DNA of 64,000 bases from Nocardia coubleae NBRC 108252 (lineage in GTDB: Bacteria > Actinomycetota > Actinomycetes > Mycobacteriales > Mycobacteriaceae): assembly GCF_001612805.1 (NCBI RefSeq), contig NZ_BDBD01000018.1, positions 124,001 through 188,000 on the forward strand, in the 5' to 3' direction. The notes beneath the pieces were generated by a model. It was not told the DNA's origin. It worked only from the letters and a program-made list of their open reading frames with translations, and searched no databases. Made by a program: the position numbers and the translations under genes. Numbering within the stretch: the stretch's first letter is position 1; each line of letters opens with the position of its first letter. Of this stretch, positions 15,027 to 27,000 are shown piece after piece.

Positions 15027-18000
15027 GTGACCAGGGCGTCGCGGGCGTCCGGTACCCGAGCCAGGCAGCGGGGCAAGACGCTGCCGCAACTGCTGTCCGT
15101 CGCGGTGGAGTCCAATCCGGGTGGGGTGGCGCTGAGCTGGTCCGACGGTGTGTCGGCGCCGGTTCGCCTGACCTACGGCGAACTCGACGAGCGCGCCAAC
15201 CGGTTGGCCCGGTTGCTGATCGAGCGTGGGGTCGGTCCCGAGGACGTGGTCGCCGTCGGCATCGGCCGCTCACCGGAGTCGGTGCTCGCCATGTGGGCGG
15301 TGACCAAGGCCGGTGCGGCCTTCCTGCCCGTCGACCCGAACTACCCGCAGGCGCGGGTGTCGCACATGCTCGCCGACGCGGGCGCGGTGGTCGGGCTGTC
15401 GATGTCGGCGGCCGTCGATCGCCTGCCCGGCACCGTCGACTGGTTGTGCCTGGACGATCCCTCGGTGCGCCGCGCCGCCGAGGAACACCCCGGCGACCCC
15501 GTGACCTTCGCCGATCGGGTGCGCCCGCTGCGGCTGCAGCATCCCGCCTACGTGGTGTACACCTCCGGCTCGACCGGTCTGCCCAAGGGCGTCGTGGTGA
15601 CCCACGCCGGTCTCGCCGGGTACTGCGCCGAGCAACGCGCCCACTACGGCATCGAACCCACCTCGCGCACTCTGCATTTCGCGTCGCCGTCGTTCGACGC
15701 CGCCGTGCTGGAACTGCTGATGGCCGTCGGTGCGGGGGCGACCATGGTGATCGCGCCCGCGGGCATCCTCGGCGGTGCCGAGCTGGCCGAGGTGCTGCGC
15801 CGCGAGTCGGTGACGCACATGTTCATCACCACCGCCGCCCTCGCCTCGCTCGATCCCACCGGGCTGGACGAACTGGCCGTGGTCACCACCGGTGGTGAGG
15901 CGTGCCCGCCGGATCTGATCCGCCGCTGGGCCACCGGCACCCGGCGTTTCCACGATTGCTACGGGCCGACCGAGACCACGATCGTCACCAATATCAGTGC
16001 GCCGCTGGAGATCGGCGACACGGTGAACATCGGTGCCCCGCTGCGTGGGGTCACCGAGTACGTGCTCGACGAACGCCTCGTCCGCGTGCCCGACGGCATG
16101 ATCGGTGAGCTGTACATCGCGGGTAACGGGCTGGCGCGCGGCTACCACCGCAGGCCCGCACTCACCGCGTCCAGATTCGTCACCGATCCCTTCGACCCGG
16201 CGGGCGGACGCATGTACCGCACCGGTGACCTGGTGCGCAGACGACCCGACGGCGCCATCGAATTCGTGGGCCGCAACGACTTCCAGGTGAAGGTGCGCGG
16301 ATTCCGCATCGAGCTCGGCGAGATCGACACCGTGCTCACCGCGCACGAGTCCGTCGACTTCGCGGTGACCGTCGGCCACGAACTCGACAACGGCACAACG
16401 ATCCTCGCCGCCTACGTGCATGCCGCGCCGGGTTTCTCGATCGATCTCGACGATGTGCTCGCCCACGCCAAGGCCGGTCTGCCCGCCCACATGGTGCCGA
16501 CCGCGCTCACGGTGCTCGACACCATCCCGCTCACCCCCGTCGGCAAGCTCGACCGGGCCGCACTGCCCGCGCCGACCCTGCGCGCCGCCGAGTTCCGCAG
16601 GCCGTCCGGGGCGATGGAGGAGCTGGTCGCCGCCGTCTTCACCGACCTGCTGCACCCGGCCGACCCGATCGGCGCCGACGACGACTTCTTCGCCCTCGGT
16701 GGTAACTCCCTGCTCGCCACCCGGGTCGCGGCTCGGCTCGGCGCCGAACTGTCCACCCGTGTTCCGGCCGGGCATGTCTTCGAAAGTCCCACTGTCGCCG
16801 GGCTCGCCGCGCTGCTGGAGCCACTGAAGGGTGCGGGTGGGCACGCGCCGCTCACCCGGCGTGGCCGGCCCGAGCTGATCCCGCTCTCGCCCGCACAGCG
16901 GCGGATGTGGTTCCTCAACCAGTTCGACCCGAACTCCACGGCCGAGACGATCCCGTTCGCCCTGCGCCTGACCGGACCGTTCGACGCGCACGCGCTGTAC
17001 GCGGCGTTGTCGGATCTGGTCGGTAGGCACGAATCCCTGCGCACCTGGTACCCGGTGCTCACCGCCGGTGAAACCGCCGACGGCGACGGTGTGGCGGAAG
17101 GTGTCGGGCACCAGGTGATCCTGCCCGCCTCCGAAGCGGTGCCCGAGGTGCTCGTCGACAGCCTGTCCGAGGACGAATTGCCGCTCTGGCTGGCCGAATT
17201 CGCCGCCAAGGGCTTCGATGTGGCGGCCGGAGTGCCGCTGCGGGTGGCGCTGGCCGAACTCGGCCCGCGCGATCATGTGGTCGCGATCGCCCTGCACCAC
17301 ATCACCGCCGACGGTGCCTCCATCACCCCACTGCTGCGCGACCTGCTCGGCGCCTACCTGGCTCGGCGCAACCGGTCCCGGCCCAGCTGGGCGCCCCTGC
17401 CGGTGCAGTACGCCGACTACACGCTGTGGCATCGCGAACTGCTCGGCGCCGAGGACGATCCCGACTCGCTCGCCGCCGCCCAGATCGCCTTCTGGCGCAA
17501 TACGCTCGCCGCCCTGCCCGACCGCCTCGACATGCCGACCGACCGCCCGCGGCCGCCCGTATTCACCGGTCGCGGTGCGGAATTCGGCTTCCAGATCCCG
17601 GCCGCCGTGCACACCGCGCTCGCCGACCTGGCCCAACGCACCGGCACCTCGGAGTTCATGGTCGTGCACGCCGCGCTCGCGGTGCTGCTGAGCCGGGTGG
17701 CCCACACCGACGACATCGCCATCGGCACCCCGGTGGCCGGGCGTGGTGCCCGCGAACTCGACGACCTGATCGGCATGTTCGTCAACACCCTGGTCCTGCG
17801 CACCCAGGTGGACCAGCGGGCGAGCTTCCTCGAGCTGCTGCGGGCGACCAAACGCGCCGACCTGGCCGCCTTCGCCCACGCCGACCTGCCCTTCGAACGG
17901 CTCGTCGAACTGCTCGACCCGGTGCGCTCGCAGGCGCATCATCCGCTGTTCCAGGTGGCCCTGTTCTTCCAGAACCTCGACCTGCCGACGCTGCGGCTGC

Positions 18001-21000
18001 CCGGCATGGAAGTGGCACCGGTCGAATTCGGTGGCACGGTCGCGCGTTTCGATCTGCAACTGACCGTCGTGCCCGGCACCGATCCGGCCGAACCGATGGC
18101 GGCGCTGTTCACCTACGCCACCGATCTGTTCGACGCGGAGTCCATCGAGAACCTGGCCGGACGCTTCACCCGCCTGCTCTCGGCGGTGACCGCCGAGCCG
18201 TCGCTGAGTGTGGCCGAGATCGACCTGCTCACCGACGACGAACGCCACCAGAGCATCGTCGCCTGGAACGACACCACCCACCCGGTGGCGCCGGAGCTCG
18301 TGCTCGACGCCTATCGCCGTGCGGTGCAGGCACATCCGTCGGCGACGGCGCTGGTGTACGAGGGTGTCGCGCTCACCTATCGGCAGTTCGACGAGCGGGT
18401 CAACGCGCTGGCCCGTGTGCTGATCGGCGCGGGCGTCGGACCGGAAAGCCTTGTCGGACTGGCTGTTCGGCGCTCGCCGGAACTGGTTATCGGCATGTAC
18501 GCGGTGCTCACCGCCGGTGGCGCCTACGTGCCGCTCGACCCCGATCATCCGGCCGACCGCATCGCCTACATCCTCGACACCGCCCGTCCCGCCTGCGTGC
18601 TGAGCACTCGCGCCGACGCCACAGCCCTCCCCACGGGAGTCGACGTGGTGCTGGTCGACGAACTCGACACCACCGGTGTGTCCGTCGAACCGGTGCGCCC
18701 CGAGGAACTCCTCGCTCCGCTGCACCCCGAGCACCCCGCCTACGTCATCTTCACCTCCGGTTCCACCGGCAAGCCCAAGGGCGTGCTGATCTCGCATGCC
18801 GCCATCCACAACCAGCTGGTGTGGATGCTGGCGAAATACCCCCTGGTCCTGGGCGACGTCTACCTCCAGAAGACCGCGACCACCTTCGACGTGTCCCTCT
18901 GGGGTTACTTCCTCCCGCTGCGCGTGGGGGCCACTCTGCTGCTGGCGACCCCCGACGGCCACCGCGATCCGGCGTACCTCATCGATCTCATCGACACCCA
19001 CCGCGTCACCGTCACCGACTTCGTCCCGTCGATGCTCACGGTCTTCGCGGCACAGGCCCGCGCCGGTCGGCCGGAAATCGACTCCGTGGCGAGCGCGTCG
19101 GCACGTGGTGAAGGCGCTTCCGGTGTGGTCGTCGACGCCGCGCAAGCCTCGGCCGGATCCGGCGACTCGGCACCGCCGCGACGTGCGCCGGGTGGGCTGC
19201 CGCAGCGCGTGCCCGGGAATTCCGCAGGGCTCCAAGGTGGTCCGGCGCGCGTGGCGACGGGTGATGCCGGTGAGGCTTCGCCCGGGCTCGGTGGCTCGAC
19301 GCAGTCCGGTTCGGGTTCTCGACAGGCGCACGGTCTGGGTGGTCCGGCGTCGACGGCTCCGGCGGGATCCGTCGGGGATCGTGTCACCCGTGAGCGGCTG
19401 TTGCGTTCGGCGCTGGCTACCGCGCCCGCTCAGGAGGACGAGCCGCCGGCGTGGTCGCTGCGGGCCGCGCGGACGTCGGTCAACCCGCTCCCCGGGCCGG
19501 TCGATGCGCAGCCTGCCAGCCTGTCGACATTGCGCGACGTGTTCGTGATCGGTGAGGCGTTGCCGCCGGAAACCGTCGATGCCATGGCCGAGGTGTGTTC
19601 GGCGCGGTTGCACAATCTGTACGGGCCGACCGAGGCGGCTGTCTCGGTGACCTACTGGCCCGCCAGGGCGGGGGAGCGGTCGGTGCCGATCGGCCTGCCG
19701 CAGTGGAACACTCGCGTGTACGTGCTCGACGAGCGGCTGCGGCCGGTGCCGCCCGGCGTCGCGGGTGAGCTCTATCTCGCGGGTGACCAGCTCGCGCGCG
19801 GGTATGTCGCGCGGTCCGGTCTCACCGCCGACCGGTTCGTCGCCGACCCGTTCGCCGCCGATTTCGGTGGTTCGGTGACCGGCGCCCGCATGTACCGCAC
19901 CGGTGACCTGGTGGTGTGGCGCAGGCCGACCGCGGGCGAGCCCCAGCGGCTCGACTACCTGGGACGCATCGACTTCCAGGTGAAGTTCCGTGGCCAGCGC
20001 ATCGAACTCGGCGAGATCGAAACCGCCCTGCTGGCAAGCGAATCCGTGAGCCAGGCGGTGGCGGTGGTCGCCGCGACGGAACTGGGCGATCAGCTGGTGG
20101 CCTATGTGGTTCCGGCGCCCGGCCGCGCCGCCGACCCGGATCGTCTGTTGGCCTCGGTCTCCAAAACCCTTCCGGCGTACATGGTTCCGGCCGCCATCAC
20201 GGTGCTCGACGAATTGCCACTCAACCCGAGCGGCAAACTCGACCGTAAAGCGCTGCCCGCACCGCATTTCACCACGCGCGCCTTCCGCGCCCCGGCGACC
20301 GCGGCTGAGAAGCTGATCGCCGCGCTCTACGGTGAAGTGCTGGGACGCAAGGACATCGGCGCCGACGACGATTTCTTCGCCCTCGGCGGAAACTCCCTGG
20401 TCGCCACCCGGCTGGTCGCCCGTCTCGGTGCCGCCACCGGCAGCCGCATCCCCGTGCGCACCCTGTTCGAGCACCCGACGGTCGCGGCGCTGGCCGCCAC
20501 CGTCGACCCGGCCGCCGTCGACGCGACGGCGGACACCGTCTCCACCCTCGGCAGCCTGGACCGCCCGGCCGAACTCCCGCTGTCACCGGCCCAGCGCCGC
20601 ATGTGGTTCCTCAACCGCTTCGACCAGGGCGCCACCGGCGACGGCACCGCCGCCTACAACCTCCCCTTCGCCCTGCGCCTCACCGGCAACCTGGACGCCG
20701 CGGCCCTCACCACGGCGTTGCATGACGTCCTGACCCGCCACGAAGTCCTGCGCACCGTCTACCCCGACACCGACGACGGCCCGATCCAGCGGATCCTGCC
20801 CGCCGACGAGGTCGACCTCGGCATCACGGTCCACCGCATCGGCGAACCCGCCGACCCCTTCGTCACCACCAAGCTCCCCATCGTGAACGCTGCCGCCGAT
20901 GCGGGCGCACCCGATGCGGCCGGGCGGCCCTTCGTCCGTTCTGGCGACCGTTCGCTACCGGGCGGCGACGGAAGCCGACACCTCGGCGAGGGCAGCGCCC

Positions 21001-24000
21001 CGTTCGCCGGTGCGGATCACCCGACCTCCGGCGTTTCCGGCTTCGAGGACGATCGGCCCGCCGGTGTGGGGACCGCCGAGTCCGGGTCAGGCGCGGAGCT
21101 GGTCGAGCAGATCACCGCACTGGCTTCGACCGCCTTCGATGTGACGACCGAGGTGCCCTTGCGGGTGCGGTTGTTCGAGGTGACCGGTGTCGATCCGGAC
21201 GCGCCGACGGAATACGTGCTCGCGGTGGTGGTGCACCACATCGCGGCCGACGCCTCGTCGATGGCGCCACTGGTGCGCGATATGACCACCGCCTATCTCG
21301 CACGGGCGGCCGGGCACGCGCCCGACTGGGCGAGCTTGCCGGTGCAGTACGCAGACTACGCGCTGTGGCAGGTGGACCGGCTGGGTGCCGAAAGCGACCC
21401 CGAATCGCTTGCCGCGCAACAGGTTGCCTTCTGGCAGGCGGAACTGTTCGGGCTGCCGGACCTGCTCGAGCTGCCCGCCGATCGCCCGCGCCCCGCCGTC
21501 GCCTCGCTCGCGGGTGACCGGGTGCCGGTGCGGATCGACGCCGACACCCACGCCGGGCTCGCGCGGATCGCGCAGCAGACCGGATCGACGGTCTTCATGG
21601 TGCTGCACACCGCCTTCGCCGTGCTGCTCGCGCGGCTGGCCGGTACCGCCGACGTGGCGGTCGGGACACCCGTCGCCGGCCGCGGGGAACGCGAACTCGA
21701 CGATCTGATCGGCATGTTCGTCAACACCGTCGTCCTGCGCACCCGCTACGACGGGAGCGCGGCCTTCACCGACCTGCTCGCCGACCAGCGCTCCCGCGAT
21801 CTGGCCGCCTTCGCCGCCGCCGATGTGCCCTTCGAACGGCTCGTGGAGGTCCTCGACCCGCCGCGGTCCACGGCACGTCACCCGCTGTTCCAGGTCGGCC
21901 TGTCCTTCCAGAACGTGGACCACACCACCCTCGAACTGCCGGGTCTGCGGATCGCCCCGGTGCCCGCGGATCTCGCGGTCTCGCAATTCGACCTGCACCT
22001 GATCGTCGGTGACGGGTACGCCGAGGACGGCAGCCCCACCGGCATCGAAGGGTTCTTCACCTACGCCACCGACCTGTTCGACGCCGCCACCGTGGCCGGG
22101 TTCGCCGAGCGGCTGAACCTGCTGCTCGAGGCGATCGTGCGTGACCCGGCCCGGGTGGTCGGCGATGTCGATCTGCGCACGGCCGTCGAGCGGTCGAGCG
22201 AGATCGTCAGCGGTGCCGCCGATCTCGCGATGCCGACCGGCACCCTCGCCGATCTGCCCGCCTCGGCGCGGCCCGAAGCGATCGCCCTCGTCGCGGACCT
22301 GCCGGAGGGCCGTCTCGAACTGACCTATGCCGAGTTCGAGGCGCGCGCGAATCGCCTTGCCCGCCATCTGATCTCGCTCGGTGTCGGCCCGGAGTCGCTG
22401 GTCGCGCTCGCCCTGCCCCGTTCGGTGGACCTGGTTGTCGCCATGTACGCGGTGGCTCGTTCCGGCGGCGCCTACGTGCCGATCGACCCGGATCAACCCG
22501 CCGACCGCACCGACTACATCCTGCACACCGCGGCCCCGATCTGCGTGCTCTCCAACGGTTTCCGCACGGACGCGGCGCCCGTGGTCCGGGTGGACCATCC
22601 GGCGGTGCAGTCCGCCGATCCGTCCCCGGTGACCGATGCGGATCGTCGGGCGCCGCTGCGTCCGGAGAACACGGCCTACGTCATCTTCACCTCCGGATCC
22701 ACCGGACGACCCAAAGGTGTCGCGGTCCCGCACGCGGCAGTGGTCAACCAATTGCAGTGGCTTCGTGCCGAATTCGAGACGACCGCGGCCGACGCGTTCC
22801 TGCTGAAGACGCCCGCCACCTTCGACCTCTCGGTGTGGGAGTTCTGGTCGGCGGCCGTCTGCGGTGGCCGCCTGGTGATCGCCGCACCCGACGGGCACCG
22901 CGATCCGGCCTACCTGGACGCGCTCATCGCCGACGCGAATGTCACCACACTCACGGCGGTGCCCTCGCTGCTCGACACCCTCGTCGGCTACTGGGAGGCG
23001 ACCGCGCCACCCCTGCGCCGCATCCTGGCGATCGGCGAAACGCTGCCCGCCGCGCTGGCACAGCGGCTGCTGAATACCTTGCCGGACACCAGGATCGACA
23101 ACCTCTACGGTCCCACCGAGGCCGCCGTCTCGATCACCGACCACCGGGTGACTTCCGCCGATACCGAGACCGTCCCCATCGGCACGCCCGAGTGGAACAG
23201 CCGCGTCTACGTGCTCGACGAGCGCCTGCGTCCCGTCCCACCCGGCGTGCGTGGCGAGCTGTACCTCGGTGGCGTCCAGCTGGCCAGGGGTTACCTGCGC
23301 AAACCGGCCCTCACCGCCGAACGTTTCCTGGCCGACCCCTTCCAGCCGGGTGCCCGCATGTACCGCACCGGCGACCTGGTCGTCCGCACGCCCGCGAACA
23401 GCGCGACCCATGGCGAACTGATCTACCTGGGCCGCACCGACTTCCAGGTCAAGGTCCGTGGCTTCCGGGTGGAACCCGGCGAGGTCGAAGCCGCGCTCCT
23501 CGCCCTCCCACAGGTCGCGCAAGTCGCCGTCCTGGCACGCACCGACGCCCACTACGGCGACCGCCTCGTCGCGTACGTGGTGCCGGCGGACTCCCGCGCG
23601 GCCGAAGGTGGAGACATCACCCAGGCGTCCGGCGGCACCGCCCCTGGGGCGAGCGCGCACCCGGCTGTCGCCGGCACCCGCTCCGAATCGGCTGCCGGCC
23701 GTGCCGCACCTTTCGGTGCCGGGGCCGCCGAGAACTCGGTCGCGGGCGCGGCTTTCACTGCGCAGGTCGGGGACGGCACGGCATCCGCCCCAGCCATTCG
23801 CCCGGAACTCGATGTGGCGCAGGTCAAGTCCGCGCTGCGGGAGAAGTTGCCCGCGTACCTGGTGCCCGAGGCATTCGTGGTGCTCGATGCGCTGCCGCGC
23901 ACCGTCAACGGCAAGCTGGACCGCGCTGCGCTGCCCGCACCGGTCTTCGAATCCGCCGCTTTCCGGGCGCCGACGACGCCTACGGAGCAGTTGATCGCCG

Positions 24001-27000
24001 GGGTCTACGCCGACATCCTCGGGGTGGACGACGTCGGTGCCGATGACGACTTCTTCGCCCTCGGCGGCAACTCTCTGCTCGCGACCCGTGCGGCCGCCCG
24101 CATCGCCGAGGCGTTGAACCGCGCGGTGGGCGTGCGACTGCTGTTCGAGGCCCCGACGGTCACCGAACTCGCGCTGCGGGTGCACCGGGCCGACGAATTG
24201 TCGACCGCGCGCCCGGTCGCGGGACCACGCCCGGCCGAAGTGCCGCTGTCGCTGGCCCAGCAGCGCATGTGGCTGCTCAACCAGCTCGACCCCGACGCGA
24301 CCGCCTACAACATCCCCGCCGCCATCCGCCTCACCGGCACCCTCGACCTGCCCGCCCTCGAGGCCGCCGTCCGCGACCTTTTCACCCGCCACGAAGTCCT
24401 GCGCACCCGCTACCCGGCGACCCCGCACGCTCGGTTCCGGCAGCCTGCGGCGCTCACCAGGGGAACCGCCGCCGGGCAACCGGCGACCGGTGCGTCGGTG
24501 GATGCCACCACAGCGCACCGTGGCACGGGAACGGCTGGGCAACCTGCGACCGGTGCGTCGGCGGGCGCCAGCACAGCACATCGTGGCACGGGGACGGCTG
24601 GGCGACCTGCGACCGGTGCGTCGGTGGGCGCCAGCACAGCGCATCGCGGCACGGGGACGGCTGGGCAACCGGCGACCGGTGCGTCGGCGGGCGCCACGGC
24701 CGGGCTCGGCGCCGAACGGGAAGGCTGGGACCGGCCCGTGCAAGAGGTGCTGGCACCGGGCGCGGTCGAACTCGACCTCACACCTGTACCGGTCACCGCC
24801 GACGACGTGCTCGCCGAAGTGCGGTGCACCGCCTCGACCGGATTCGATGTCACCGCCGCGCCACCGGTCCGGTTGCGTCTGCTCCGGCTGAGTGTCGACG
24901 AACACGTGCTGGTGTTCGTCGCGCATCACATCGCCGCCGACGGCTTCTCGATGGGCCCACTCACCAGGGACCTGGTGCTCGCCTACATCGCGCGCACCTC
25001 GGGTGCCGCGCCCGCGTGGACGCCCCTGCCCCTCCAGTACGCCGATTACGCGGTGTGGCAACGCGATACGCTCGGCGACGAGGCGGACCCGTCATCGATC
25101 GCCGCGAACCAGCTCGCCTACTGGACCACCGAACTCGCCGACCTCCCCGACGAGATCGACCTGCCGACCGACCGGCCACGCCCAGCGGTGCAGTCCTTCG
25201 CCGGTGCCACAACAGGTTTCGACATCGATGCCGACCTGCACGCCGGACTCGCCGCACTGGCACGGCGGGAAGGCGTCACCCTGTTCATGGTGGTGCAGGC
25301 CGCGCTCGCCACCCTCCTGGCCCGCCTGTCCGACACCGACGATGTCGCCATCGGCACCCCGATCGCCGGTCGCGGCGCGCGCGAACTCGACGACCTCGTC
25401 GGCATGTTCGTCAACACCCTCGTGCTGCGCAGCCGCATCGCGGGCGACGAACCGTTCACCGCGCTGCTGGCCGCAACCCGCGACACCGACCTGCGCGCCT
25501 TCGCCCACGCCGACGTCCCGTTCGAGCGGGTCGTCGACGCGGTCCAACCGGCCCGCTCGACCAGCAGGCACCCCCTGTTCCAGGTGGCGCTGTCGTTCGA
25601 GAACCTCGCGCCGGTGACCGTGGAACTGCCCGGTCTCGCCGTGCACGCCCTCGACGCCCGCACCGACGACGCCAAGTTCGACCTGCTGCTCACCGTGCGC
25701 GAACAGCAGCGCAACGGCGGCATGTACGCCGAATTCACCTACGCCACCGACCTGTTCGACGAATCGACGGTGCGTACTCTCGGTGGCCGTTTCACCCGCC
25801 TGCTGGCTGCCGTCGCCGCGGACCCCACCGCGCCCGTCGGCGATATCGACCTGCTCGACGAGCGGGAACTCGCCGCGCAGACCACCTTCGCGGGCCCACC
25901 CGCCGCGCCCGCGCGCACCCTCGCCCAGCTCATGGGCGACGCGGTCCGTGCCAACCCGTCGGGAATCGCACTGCGCGGCGAAGGACGCGGCTTCACCTAC
26001 ACCGACCTCGACGCGGCCGCCAACCAGTTGGCCCGTGCGCTCATCGCCCGTGGCGCGGGCCCGGAAGTGCCGGTGGCCGTCGCCATCCGGCGATCAGTGG
26101 AATCCGTGCTCGCGCTGTGGGCCATCGCCCGCACCGGCGCGGTGATCGTGCCGATCGACCCCGGCTACCCCCGCGACCGGATCGCGCACATGGTCGCCGA
26201 TTCGGGTGCGACCCTCGGCGTCACCCTGGCCGCCGAACTGGCCGACCTGCCCGCGTTGCCCGCCGCCGGTGGCTGGGTGGCGCTCGACGACCGCGCGTTC
26301 ACCGCCGAGGTCGCGGCCAATCCCGGTGTCGGGCTGCGTGAGATCGAGCTGCTCGGCACCGCGCGCCCGGGCGGCGCGGCGTACATGATCTACACCTCCG
26401 GGTCGACCGGTCTGCCCAAGGGCGTCGTGGTCACCCATGCCGGTGTCGCCAACTTCTGCGCCGAACAGGTCGAGCGCTACCGGCTCGACAAGTCCACGCG
26501 CGCACTGGCATTCGCCTCGCCGTCGTTCGACGCGTCCATGCTGGAACTGCTGCTCGCCCTCGGCGGCGCGGGCACCCTTGTCCTCACCCCGGCCGACACC
26601 GTGGTCGGCACCGACCTGACCGAACTGATCCGCACGGAAGGGGTGACCCATGCCAACCTCACCCCGACCGTGCTCGCCACCCTCGAACCCGAGGACCTGC
26701 CCGACCTGCGCGTCCTGAGCGTCGGCGGCGAGCACCTGCCCGCCGAGCTCGCCGCCCGCTGGGACACGCTGCCGCAGCGTCGCGTGCACAACGCCTACGG
26801 CCCCACCGAGGCGACCATCGCCGTCACGCTCAGCGCACCGCTGCACGGCACCGACGTGAACATGGGTGGCCCGATCCGTGGCGTCCGCGCACTGATCCTC
26901 GATCCGCGCCTGCACCCGGTGCCCGAAGGCGCCACCGGCGAGCTCTACGTGGGCGGTATCCAGCTGGCGCGCGGCTACCATCAGCGCGCGGGCCTCACCG

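Noticed and set aside
19065..19520. Frameshift or misassembly as the cause of the A2 insertion
   Set aside because: The reading frame is open on both sides and through the insertion, and the flanking A-domain motifs are in the same frame. Only re-sequencing could exclude an insertion artefact.
24474..24709. CRISPR array
   Set aside because: The 63-bp units are directly adjacent without spacers, are in frame, and encode a repeated peptide.
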